A DNA stretch of 64,000 nucleotides from contig NCSJ02000145.1 in the NCBI GenBank assembly GCA_002812745.2, positions 40,546 through 104,545 of the forward strand, written 5' to 3'. Below are positions 34,088 through 46,316 of the stretch, piece by piece. This DNA is from Scytalidium lignicola. Lineage: Eukaryota > Ascomycota > Leotiomycetes. Each line of letters starts with the position of its first letter. Position 1 is the first letter of the stretch. The notes below the pieces were generated by a model. It worked only from the letters and a program-made list of their open reading frames with translations. It made no database searches and had not been told where the DNA came from. Made by a program: the position numbers and the translations under genes.

Positions 34088-37000
34088 CTGATCAGTTTGT
34101 ACATACAGATTAGGAGATTATCGTTCAATCNGTTGGACGCTANGTGGTCCACTTTTGAAGCTGAATCTCNGGAGATTACAACTTCTGTTCNGTTGGACNT
34201 CCGGNNGTCCACTTACANAGCTGAAATCNACCNAGTCGAAGGGGGAAACAGNTATTTACCAACNTACAGCTNGATCGGTTGGATGTCAAGCAATCCACTT
34301 TCGTAATTGTTGTTGCTGAACCTGTTTTTGCCAAAAACAACATGTTCGGTTGGACGTCAGGCAGTCCACTTACAGAGTTGCATAATCAGCCAATTGACCA
34401 ATTCTATTCGAAAAACCACTCTTTTACAACTCATTTTCATCAATTTCTATTCAAAAACCACTTACATTCTTTACTACTCTTCTCACNGACNGGAAACGAC
34501 NNGTNAAAACCANAATCTTTCACCTTACCTTCACTTTCATCACNGAACTACNGGCCTNTACANGCATACAGGAGAATTTNGGAGCNTACNGAACTGTGAC
34601 NATCNGGAAGACCAAGAAGCCATTGTACNCCTGAAGACATCTGNCCAAGCCNNTNAGACNACGGAGTTTACTACCTGNGGGTAAATACTCTNNGTACTCA
34701 AGCNTAACCAGCTTTGCTTTTCAGCTACCCAAGCACCTTGTGCCAGTACNGGTGGACNACAACGTAAAGCTCAGGAATAACNNGAAATATAGCGGAAATG
34801 NGAGACANAACGGGGATTACAGGGGAGAATANGCTGGAAACTACTGNAAGGGTGANGGANAGNACCNTAAGNGTGAATTGGACNGNNNTAATCAAGAAAT
34901 GGGAATGGGGAATAGACCCTAAGGATGNTACCATAAAGGACATACNGGAATACCTAACNACCAAGGTCTANGAGTATNACCTTGANNGAACTAGTGACNC
35001 AAACNTATNNGACTTATTCNAAGAGGACTTCAAGAACTTTACAGTCGATANCTTCAAGGTTATTACCNAGAAAGAGATACAAAGCCTATGGAATTGCCTC
35101 CGCTGTGGTAGNGTANGTGTAATGTGCAATACCAAGAGCATNANAATCNCTTAGACTNTNGTGGACGTNATACAGGAGGAGGAACAANACCCATGGAGTN
35201 AAGAAGACCTCNAACATNCTTCCNAAGACCTCNAAAAAGGACTTATTACCTTTGTAGTTATTACACTTCNTACAGCTACNCACCTTACNGACGCNCAAAT
35301 CAACCTNAAGGTTCNNAGTTCAATGTANGCAAGCNGGGAATCAAGNACTTTTCTGACNNCTGTGACCTCTTAGAACGANNACCAACAGTTNTACNGGTTG
35401 NANCAAGACCACAGCTCNTATNGNNAGCTTAGCCNATCANTATNACCTTCAACTNGGCNTGTGTATATGAAACAGGTNTCNGATATCNTCAAGATGTACA
35501 NNGAAGACNAGAAGTANNANNGAGTGANTAGNAGCTTNGAATACAAATTGATAATCTTCAAGAGNTATTGTGAACAGGTAGAATTGCCAGAGGAATTCTA
35601 TATCAAAGTGTTCCNTACTATGCTAACAAGGTTAGCAAAAGGCTATTTTATTANNAATAACCTTGCNAAACNNATNTTNNAAGAAGTATGCGCTTANCTA
35701 CNNAACTTNTACGAAGGACNTACATACCATCGTCGAATCCATACTGAATAGGAAGGCACAACGTTAGCCTTGATCACAACCGTAAACCCTGNGAAAACAA
35801 CGCTTGAGAACATANAATTGCTTATNANCAAGCTCNAAGAGCTTTAATACANCCTNCAGCCAGCCTANANGACNACTAATATTCTNTANGAGAAGTTGAT
35901 TACCNNTTGCCANGGATCTCNNGTGTGTAGATATGCTATTTCAGACTTANNANGAGACTTANGGNAANTNATCAACAAACTCTATTCGTCNATCATGTTN
36001 TACAAGAAGGAAAAGGAGNAAGAANANAATGGTGAAACCTACTTTATNGANNGTCNNTACCATACNAATCNTAGTANAAGCNAACGATTTAATCNANAAG
36101 GCNTNAAATGTANTACTCTATACTCCTAAACACANGGAAGATGCTTTATATGNAAAAGGGAAGGGTACTGATCATGGAAANACNTNNAAGAAGAGNAAGA
36201 TGNAAAGAAAGCACATTTCAAAGCNAGAAATATGGGTAAATTTAGCTNTAGCGTNTGTNGTTNTGAACAANGTTTCAANGAACAGTTTAAANAATANNTT
36301 GNNNATTGTNAAGGAAGTAACTNTGAAGAAGATGAATTAAGCNTTACTTTCNAGACNTTATTTGCTTATAANNATGTANAAACAAGCCNTGAGGAACTTG
36401 ACNAGCNTGAAANCATATTCTTTATTATAACTANNTTCTTTACCTCATGTGGAAGTTTCTTAGTGGAATTAGCTATACCAATTACTATGGAACTAGTTAA
36501 TAACGCTTTCTTACACCAATTAACCACTGAGGTGCTAATGACCGAGAATTACNCTTGNGAACNTGACCNAAAAACCTTCACANCAANNANAANNGAAGTG
36601 TACANCATGGAGAGCCTAGCAAGGTANGATTTAAGACAATTTTATAGAATCTTAATNGATACAAGAGTTGCAAAGTACTTTATAGCCAGTTATGGTCAAT
36701 TNNAAGCTTTATAACGAGTAGACTAAACCATAGTACTNAATACTACAACCAAAGGCATAATGATAGTACAATTCAGAATCAGGAGTATAACTTNGATAAG
36801 TTCCATANTAGTGAATANACTAATTNNACAAATTGAATTCNATGTAGTTAAGTCNACTATACCCTTTTTGTTGTGCTTAANGGATATGGACTAATTANGN
36901 NTGTATTTCAACAACCTTACAAACNTACTTATTACCNTANANGGAAGCATTCTGGTCATANNATGATTTNGCNANAGCTTTTTACTTTNGGATATATCTT

Positions 37001-39090
37001 TANATANCCTNGTTTTTGATTNACTGAAGGAAANCCNTTGTTTCTTGANNAACNTAGAATTACANTNCTTACACCNACNTTTTGGCNACNTGTCAGTANC
37101 TAGATTACANTGNATATTAGACTATGCAGGCTATGATATCAACAAAGACATGTTAGAATACCTTATTAAGTTTTGTGCTCATTGCCAACATTATAGTAAG
37201 TTACTAAGAAGATTTAGATTCAACTTATAGGACAATGTCAACTTCAACTACTTTATTATCATCGATATCTTCTACATCAACGGTAAACTTATACTCTATA
37301 TTATCNACNAANGAANANNTTACNAGGCTGGTAGATANCTNNAGAATATNANTGTAAAGTANACNTAGGANACTTTACAAGNTTGTTGGATNNATACTTA
37401 CTTANGACCTCTAGACNAGATTNTAANTNANGTTANAAAGAACTTCGTCANTAAGGAGTTCTAGCAAAGTGTTANAGNTATNGGAANNANCTTGAAAGNN
37501 GTTCTAGTAGAAGNTNACAACTCAATTGGCNATGTTGAACNATATNATGTACTTGTACAANATGCTTANTAGATAATTNCAGTTGAAATNTANNATCTTG
37601 ACAAAGATATAGCTTTANAGATGGNGTTCAAGGNTGTCAACGATTCAGTNGGACTTAACGGACTTGTCCTTACACTACTGGTTTATGGCGCTTACCCATG
37701 CATGTCAGAACTCGACATCTTAGCCTTAACCGTAAGCTAGAGAGCTATGGCGATCAAGAAGGCTATGGAGGAAATCAGCAAAATCAGGGCAAAACGACAA
37801 GTACAAGATGTGATCAACATGTATAACGGCCTTGATGTAAGCATTATTCACGACTTACCGTTGAATTCAGACGTTCTCATGTAGAGAGCAGGAAACACAG
37901 GCCAGAACAGAAGCTGGGAAGGGTTATACAAGCTTGTAAGTATAGACGGAGAAACATGTGTATTAGCACTGTTGTATGGGAACACACTATTCAGGTCAAC
38001 GGTTGTGAAACCATACCTTATACCTATGGAAGGAATCGATGGAATTGAGCTACTAGAGCTAGAGCTGGGAACTACAGCTGATGAAGAGCACCAAGAGGAG
38101 CCTAACGAGTCGACTATAGCTGTCGTTCCACCACCAGTGCTACTTGTAAAGTAGAGACGTGGAAGACCTTGTAAATACCCTGAAATCACTACTTTCTTGC
38201 AAGACGAGGAACCAGAACCCTAATTTGCGGCCTCATGTCAAGTTGAAATATCAGGACTACTCGAAAAGGGCGTTTTCGAGATTGTAGACCCTCAAAGTGT
38301 GCTCAATGATATATGCATATTCAATGCCAGGTTTGTGGACGAAATCAAGAACAAGGGAATTGAAAAAGCTTTTGAAAAGTCATGCCTTGTGGTACAGGCT
38401 TACAAGGACGATGGGAAGAAGCTTGTTTTAACCCAATCGCCTACTATTCAACGTGTCAGCCAGTGTATTATTCTCTGTATTGCTGCTATGGAGTACAAAA
38501 GTACAAGCTTGTACTTACAAGACATTTCACAGGTGTATGTACAATCTACTACCTTGCTGAATCGGGATTTCTACGTATGGCCACCTCTAGAGCTTATAGA
38601 GCAACTTGGTCTTCGCAAAGGCTCAATTCTACGGGTTGTAAAGCCATTTTACGGAGTCCTTGAAGTTGGAAACCACTGGTTCTAGACTTACTACTCTTAC
38701 CATGTCGAGGTGCTTGCAATGAAACCGTCAACATACGACCCTTGCTTGCTATATAGCACTGAACCTTTTAATGTTGTAGGGCTTCAAACCGATGATACCT
38801 TGTTCGTCGGAGACACTTAATTTGCTGAACTTGAGCAAGAACAGCTGAAAAAGGCCAATTTCCTGGCAAAAGAACGTGAAACGTTGACTACTGGCAAGGG
38901 AATCAAGTTTAATGGGGGTATTATACAACTGAACGATACTGGAATTTCACTTACTCAAGAGTGCCAGTGTGCTAATCTACAGCTTGTAACCGGGAAATTG
39001 GCTACTATAACAAGCTCATGGGGAACTGTATGTTAGAACCTTACCACCAAAGAGCAATATATTGCACAATGTGCTTGAGGAGTATATATN
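34088..39090 (+). pseudogene. Copia retrotransposon gag-pol, inactivated
   Basis: A single plus frame (codon starts congruent to 1 modulo 3) can be followed from about 34.7 to 39.09 kb. The first part is gag-like and full of ambiguous bases. At 37045-37227 is the gag-pre-integrase motif (His-rich, ending FCAHCQHYSK). At 37630-37990 is the end of integrase (LDGETC-like VSIDGETC, FRSTVVKPY). At 38290-39060 is the copia reverse transcriptase (FNARFV, KPFYGVLEVGNHWF, STYDPCLLYS, then TKEQYIAQ). Stops at 37738, 37882, 38152, 38221, 38683, 38818, 39034 and 39076 interrupt it without any frame change. No RNase H end or 3' LTR was recognised after 39090, where AT-rich DNA starts. Confidence 0.85.
34131..34369 (+). 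repeat. Four hairpin-forming repeats in the copia leader
   Basis: GTTGGAC...GTCCAC occurs at 34132-34152, 34192-34212, 34278-34298 (GTTGGAT...ATCCAC) and 34349-34369, spaced 60-86 bp. Each copy is a small inverted repeat (TGGAC/GTCCA). In the third copy both arms carry the matching change, so pairing is kept. Confidence 0.7.
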
Positions 39091-42000
39091 TCTTTAGTTT
39101 GTTGTTTCTTTATTTGTCTTTAAAAGGTTGAAATCAGGTTTTAGTTACTCCTCTTAAGTATGTTAATGCTTATAAAACCTTATGTATATCTTCAAGTAAT
39201 AAGTGATTATTTAATATTAAATAAGTTCTTATTTAAGCAAGATATGCCTTCAGCTTCTTCTTATCCTTATAGAACAAGTTTGGTCTAGTAATTTTGACTT
39301 CTTTAAGGGTTGTCATTAAAGTTTGTTCAATGTTGTCCTTTAACTTAGAGTCTGGATCAGGGTTTGGACTTGGAGTTCTTAGTATTAGAATTGGCTTTAG
39401 GTTAAGTTTAAGTAATGGAGGTATTAACTTCTTTCTTATAACTTATGATAATTCTCTAATAGTTAATCCTTTTATTAACTTAGTAGTTTGCTTTAGTAGT
39501 ATAACAACTTCTTTTAATATTTCTTCTTAGATATTAGTTTTTTTTGATAGTTTAGTCCTTATCTTGATCTTTTTCAGAATTATCTTTTGAACTTTCCTTA
39601 GATACTTTCTTAGATCCTTCTTCAGANTTTTTCTTCAGAGTCTTCTTTAAGTTGTTGTTCATTATTGTTATTTACTGGTATGTTTGTTTCCAAATCTTGA
39701 TTTATCAAGATAAGTAATGTTCAAAATGTTATAAAACTATATTATTCAGGTTACTAGATAACAAGGGTAAAGTAGATATTCAAGGACAATAAAAATGTAT
39801 AATACTTAAGCAGGCAATTAAGTCAAGGTAAGATTTAATAATGTATTTAAGTTGAATATGAGGAGTTTACTCTTATGTTCTTATAGTATACTTATATAGA
39901 TAATGAAATCCAACTAGACTTTCTAGACTTTACAGGTCCCTCTAGTCTATGGACCCTTTGAACTTGTCAAGTCTTCTAGGTCTTAACTATGTTATATGAT
40001 TGCTAGGTTCTTTATATACACTTTACTGTATATTGAGCCTCAGGCTTATACTAATCACTTGTTAAGTAAAACCTGTAACAAACAATGTATTTATATTATA
40101 TTTATAATAAGTTAACAATGAATATTTATTACTTAAGTAGAATGTTAATAAGTTTTCTCTTTATCTTTTTAATATAAACAATTATATTGTTTTTGTTGTT
40201 TTTATCTAACTAATAATAGATAATATTATTAAAGGTTATACATTTCTTTAAAACTTGAAAAAGTTAATACTTTTCTTAAGTTGAGTATAAACTCTTTAAC
40301 TAAGATATTTAGTATATATTTTTCATGTTATATAAAACCAAAGTTGATGTTTTAATATACTTGTAAAAGAGTTAAAAAGCATTTAATTACTCTTAATCTT
40401 AAGTGTTAAAGTTACTTAAGAAGTTATAAGATTTCTTATATATTAACAAGGGAGAAATCTTTATTAATGATAATCTATACTTAAATATAACGGAAATTCA
40501 TTGTGTTTTAAAAGTTAATAATAGATATTAACACTTTCTTATTAATATAGTTAATCCTTTTGAATCTTATAAATGAGAATTTCAAGTGATGATTAAGAGT
40601 AAGTCAATCTTAAAGTTATAAAGAGGAATTGTTATAGTGTATAAATTAATAAATAAGTAAAGATGGAGTAGAATTATTATATACAAAAAAACATTATGCA
40701 TAATGAAATCAAAAGTATTCATTTATTAATAGAGATGATAAGAAGGAATATATTTTAAAGGAAAAATGTTAAAAGAAGAGATAATTTATAAGTTTTCTTA
40801 CATTTGATATTATGTTTAGTATTATAATATATAATGTTATTATAACTTATTGTATAATATAAAAACTTAAACTTATTTTATTCTAATAATTATTATAACT
40901 TATTATAAAATAATCTTAGTTTTATCTTATTCTAATAGTTATTATAATTTATCATAAAATAATCTTAGTTTTATTATAATAGAATATAATAATATGTACA
41001 TTAATTATGTATAATAGTAATATCAGAGTATAAATACTTTGTATAGCTGAAATATATAATTAAACAATAATTAACTAATCAAAAGGTAAGGTATAGTAAA
41101 ATAGAAGAAAGGAAAGCTTTTATTATAATAATTATAATAATAATTATTATATTTACTAAGTAGTAAAGTATAAGGAATTTAAGGTAATGAGGTCTTCGTA
41201 TAAGGTCTTTACTTGTATGTATGTAGAGAATAAGAATTCCTTATTACATTATCTTATTCTAACTATTATTATAACTTATTATAAAAATAGTCTAAGTTCT
41301 ATTTCTTCTAACTGTACATATAAATCTTACTTTGCTTTATTATAAGATACTTTAATAGAAATTCTATTTGATTTATTTTATTATACTTTATATATACTAT
41401 TATTATTATTGTTTAATATAATTATAATTTTTCTCTTTTATATAAAAGTTATTGTTATTATAATGTTTGTTAACTTAAATACTTTATTACTAAATTGCTT
41501 TTGTCTTTTTTAATGATTAATTATTCTGTTCTTTATATTGTTGATTAGATTGAATAATAAAAANTAAATTTGTTTGCTTTTGTATATTTACTTAATATAC
41601 ACAATTAAATGCTTACTTTTACTTCTTTATTATCTAATCAAGCTTAAGTAAGATACAAGTTAATGCTTAGGTTAAAGTATAAGTTATTCTTATTAATTAT
41701 ATTGTTGAGATAAGAATTCATATATTCTTTACATCTTTATTTGCATTTAGTAAGTTTGTTTTACAAAATCTAGTAATTAATTTAATTCTTGTAGGTATTA
41801 GAGTTGAAAAAGTAATTAATATTACTTTATAATTTAGTATTCTTTTAAAGATTTATATAAATAATTATTAGCAAAATTATTTATAAAATATAATATCAAA
41901 ATTGAAATATAAAAATCAACTTACATAATAAAGAATGAATATAATAAAGGGAAAGGTTGTTAAAAGAATAAATTTCTTAGGATTCTTTTTATCTTCATTT

Positions 42001-42884
42001 TGATAGATTTTGTTAATGATTTTAAGAATAGCTTAAAACTTAGTATTACTTTCTTGTAATCATTGACAGTTTTCTTAGATTAAACTTTTCTTAAGATTGT
42101 TTAACTACTTTTTTTTTTTTAAGTCTTCAGTATAAAAAGATAGTTTATTGTTATTCTTGTATATTATAGTTAACTCTGGAAAATTATTACACAACTTTAG
42201 AAAGAAAGCCTTTATTATAAAGTTATTAGTTATTAGTTTTAGCTTAAGAATTTTCTGACTATTCTTTATCTAAGCTTGAACTCTTTATTGATAATCCTTA
42301 TCAACTTAGACTTTAAACTCTTGTTCGACTTTTATAATGCTTTGAATTTATTCAGCTTTAGTAAGACATTTTCATAATTTAACTTTACATACTAACAAGT
42401 TTAGAATTAGAATATCAAAAAACTTAGCATTTTTNATGTCTTTATGTTATATAAGGTTAAAGCTTTACATTGAATTTGTGAATTATATCTTTAACTTCAT
42501 TAGTAGAAACTTTTAATCTTGATGAAATTTTTTTNATAGATAATAATGATTTTTGTTATACCTTTAATATTGTTCATATATAAAAGATACTTTAGATTAT
42601 GATAGTTATTATCTTTTATAATAAGAATATAATTATTAAGGTCTTTAAGGTTAGCTTTGAATAATATGTTAAATAATGCTCAAATGTTAAGACTAGATAT
42701 ATTTGCTTGATTCTTGAAATACTAAGATATTATAATATTTAGCTAATGATTTAACTGAAGTTTGTCTTTTNATTATAAGACTTTATGTTAAACCTAGTCT
42801 GTTCTTAACAACTTTAAAATTAAATCTCTTTGAATATAATTTTTTGATTTCTTGTTGAAAAGAATTTACTAATTTATTTGATAA
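39091..42884. other. AT-rich RIP-type block
   Basis: Nearly 3.8 kb of very AT-rich DNA with short T- or A-runs and no readable gene. Words rich in TA and poor in CA/TG dominate. Part of it (40991-41248) can be recognised as a mutated copy of an LTR-like sequence at 51938-52194. Because a minus-strand LTR borders it on the right, the block may be the wreck of a second copia element running leftward. Confidence 0.7.
40991..41248 (+). mobile_element. RIP-mutated copy of the LTR-like repeat at 51938-52194
   Basis: The two sequences align almost gap-free, sharing blocks such as GTATAAGGTCT and GTATGTAGAGAA. In the last 93 aligned bases I count 21 differences, of which 18 are C-to-T or G-to-A in this copy. 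Confidence 0.75.
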
Positions 42885-43047
42885 TGTCGGTTCACCTGTA
42901 GCACGAAGTACGGTACGCAATTATACGTAATATACTCGTTGTGCTATTCCATGGTTGTTGTTCGAAAAGGGGGTGGGAGTGGTGCGAAGCTGTAAGAGCT
43001 AGCTAACATGTGACTGATCGTGTCCACACGTGACTAGTCCACTAACA
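42885..43047 (-). mobile_element. Copia-type LTR, minus orientation
   Basis: Plus-strand ends are TGTCGGTTCACC and TCCACTAACA; on the minus strand it reads TGTTAGTGG...GAACCGACA, matching both ends of the LTR at 33894-34087. It is inverted relative to that LTR. Flanking pentamers do not match, so it is not a clean solo-LTR insertion. Confidence 0.75.
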
Positions 43048-44123
43048 ATATGAGAGGATCTTATAATTTAAAAGAATGTAGATATTTCTGACTTCTTTTA
43101 ATCCTGGATGTATTAGAGCATAATCTTATAGCGTAATGGTTAGCTATCAGCGCTAACAGATTACCAATCCAACAAAATTAGTGTGTGAAATGAGTTGAGT
43201 TAAGTTTTATAGTGTACTCAATTCAACCTAACCACCATAAAATAAAGTAGATTTAGTTCAGGCTATAATATACTACAGGATTAAATAAATAATTTAATTT
43301 TAAAATGAGAACGTTATATACTTATAGAGCGTTATAAGTTGTCAACTTATATTTATGATTGTTGTCAGGCTTAAAGTTGATTATCATCATTTTATTTACA
43401 GAAACAGGGGGACACTTTTAGTCAGTGAATAAGAATGACCAGCTAAAGCCCAGAGCTCTCCTTATCAAACTGAAATAGACTCCCTTAGATGTATCTCAGG
43501 ATAACTGACCTCTTTGTGAAGGAGACCACCCTTGACAGGGCTGACTTATTACACCCAGCCTATAAAGTAAAAACTAAGCTTATTTTAGCATAAATAATAC
43601 TAACTCTAAACATTGAAAATTTTTAAAAATTATAGATTATATTAACCAGAACCTCTGTTTCTAGTCTTTTGTCTAGTTTTGCTTTATCTCTGATTTTTAT
43701 TACTCTTGCTTCTATTGCTACATGAATGATTACCATTATAGTTAGCTTCCTTTGTTGCATCCAATCCTCACACTTTCTGTAACTAATATCTAGTTTACCT
43801 TTTTAAAGTATTTATCAGTTGATTATTAAGGCACATCGTGGTTAACTTTAATAATAGGGGAATTTTGGTTCTTTGACAATTATTATCACATCTCAATGTG
43901 GAACTTTGATTGTCTTTATTTTCGGAATGCTCTAACATGATCCTGGTTATTACTGTACGTAAGTACAACGCCATCGGCAAGAATTTTCGGCAGTTACAAT
44001 TGTAACATTAGGTGCCAACTTAGAGCCTCTTATCACGTGTGTGGCTTTCATGTGCAGCCTGACAACTTGTGCCAACATCGTTTCCTTTTGTGTTCAGCCG
44101 CATTTTAATAAGAATTGCGGACA
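43048..44123. other. AT-rich intergenic DNA, nothing firm
   Basis: A word resembling a tRNA A box (TAGCGTAATGGTTAGC near 43137) is present, but no B box or cloverleaf could be formed. No gene is supported. Confidence 0.3.
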
Positions 44124-45799
44124 ATGGCTGATTGCCCTGAGTCTGATCCCCTACCTTATGCGGCTGCCTGGTATAGACTTCCAGAAGTCCCACTGTTCAC
44201 TATTTGCTTAAAATGCTATGACACTCATATTCGCCCAACGCAGTTTGCAGCTCATTTTACCAGTGAAATGAAGGTACCCGATCCCGGCCTGTACTGTCTC
44301 TTTAACACGCCGTGAACTCTACAGCTATGGCCACATATCATCCGAGAGAATAATTTGCATTTCATGGAAGAATACATGACTCGCAGAGCCCAAATTCCAA
44401 AATGCCTGAAACAGAATATCATTCGTGGAGATGGCGGGACCAGCGTGCTCATAGTCGAAGAAATTCCCAGTTTTACAGTCTGTGGTGCCTGCTATGAGGA
44501 CATAATTCGTGCAACAAACTTTGAAAGAAACTTTAAGTTCTTCTCTAACGTTCCTACTGATCATGCTTGGTCCTGCGACATGGGTATTCCATTCATAAAA
44601 CGTGCAACCAGGAAGCTTCCAAAACTAATTCTTGGAGGGATTTTGTTGTTTCTTGTGACGTTAGGCTAAAGATTATTGCTTGTGCTGGGACTGAATCTGT
44701 GCAGGCACAATCCAGAATCTGGTACCAGCCTAGGTCACCAATTCCAGGCCTTGTAATCTGTGGAGCTTGTTATTACGACAGAGCGGCTGTAACTCCTATG
44801 GCTGAGGAATTCATACCAATTCCGGTTCCCCAGGCAAGCTATTTGAATTCATGGAGTTGTGATATGGCACTTCTGCCTATGAAGGTAGCCTGGACACAAG
44901 CTACTCTTACTAAGGACTTCAACATCTGGTGGGAGGCTGCGAGGACTATAATGAATAGTTCAGTCTGCTCAAACAAGGGTATTGTAGATGGCATATGGTA
45001 CACTCTTGCACAAGGATATAAAAATTTTAATATTTACGCTCGATACTACGCAGGATTTATCCATGCTCTCGGATATGGATCTGCCTTCGCACGGAAATTC
45101 CGTCCACCCGGGCAAACTCTCCTTTGTGACTTAAATCCGACAGCTCCTCGATTTCAGTCGTATGTTTCACGATTGGAGGAGGCAGAACGAAAAAGGTCAT
45201 TGTCAATATTCACAGACTATGTCGTCAAGTTTGCTGCGTTGCCATTATGTCCTCGTAGTACTATGGTTAAAGATCGTCGATGGTACGGCTCGCCCGACTT
45301 CCTTATATGCGAGAACTGTTTTGAAGAAGTTGTGAAAGACACCTACCTTTCCTCACAACTGCCGTACCAGAACGTAGAGATCAGTGGGCAGCGCATGTGC
45401 GATCTCTATTCCCCCAGAATGCGTAAGCTATGGTCCGAAGCGTGCTGCAAACAGGATCTCACGAGCTTTACTGAATTCGCCCGGCACAGGACTCAAATCT
45501 ATGCAATGACAATGCCGCGAATTCAAATGATCCTAGGATTGATGAGAAGTCGTATAAAGCAACAAGCAGCCTTGTTCACATCTTCTATTATGCTACAGGG
45601 TGCAAATAACATAGTCACGGCTTCCCAGAGTTCCTCTCAGTATAGTTATGGAAATTCTACCGTAGGATATGGGTTTTCCACCCCAGCTGGTGTGCAGGGT
45701 GCGATGCAGTTTAAGCAAGCACTTAACATGAACCCTGGTCCGGGAAATGAGTTTGTGGAGGTGGCTCAGCTGGAGGCTATGTGGAAGGAGGTAGAATAG
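44124..45799 (+). pseudogene. Unknown protein with repeated C-x2-C-(Y/F) modules, disrupted
   Basis: I do not recognise a named family. The frame from ATG 44124 (MADCPESDPLPYAAAWYRLP) to 45799 would give about 555 residues. Four similar modules are visible, each with a C-x2-C pair after an aromatic/Pro stretch: ICLKCYDTHI, VCGACYEDII, ICGACYYDRA and ICENCFEEVV; the second to fourth are followed by a further Cys (WSCDMGIP, WSCDMALLP, QRMCDLYSP). The pattern suggests metal binding in each module. A Gln/Ser-rich tail follows module four. Two lesions are present: stop TGA at 44313-44315 in the same frame as the code after it (TGG to TGA would explain it), and a one-base loss near 44625. The 3' half (44640-45799) is clean. 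Confidence 0.55.
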
Positions 45800-46316
45800 C
45801 TTGCTAAACCGCATCATAAGAAGTAAACGAGCAACGAGCCATAAAGGTTTGGAGCTAGATTTCACGCCTCACATTGCATAAATGCCCAAACCAAATTTTT
45901 TTTGTACTTAGAACCCGCTAAAAATAACAACCATGATGAAATTGAGCATTATATTCTACAGATTACACGATTTTACGTACAAATGCTGCATTGAGTGTTT
46001 GTAATTCAGATTCCTTGATGCTACTCCAATCTCCTACGCCCATTGTTAAGAGCTCAGTTCAAAATCATCTTTGAAATCAACCTATAACCTTAACTTTATA
46101 CTTTATGACTACACAAAGTCATAATATGAGAGTAGTATAGGTTATGGACGTTGTTTCCATACTTTGTGTATAAATAGTAATAGAATGACAATGGAATTTA
46201 GCACCCCACCCTATTCTATTTACAAGAAAAGATTTAGGTAAATGGCTGTTAGATGGTATTCCAGATGGGTGTGGACTCAAAAAGCGCCGGATTCTTCCAT
46301 AACGTCTAACCTCAAA
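45800..46316. other. Gap between convergent genes, nothing recognised
   Basis: AT-rich 3' flanking DNA with no frame or RNA gene. Near 46080-46145 an imperfect dyad (AACCTATAACCTTAAC against GTATAGGTTATGG) could be a terminator-like hairpin, but fungi do not depend on one. Confidence 0.25.

Noticed and set aside
39294..39530. 78-codon plus frame in the AT-rich block
   Set aside because: Low-complexity translation of RIP-type DNA.
43115..43200. tRNA-like segment with an A-box-like word
   Set aside because: No B box, no anticodon stem and no acceptor pairing could be built, and the surroundings are AT-rich relic DNA.
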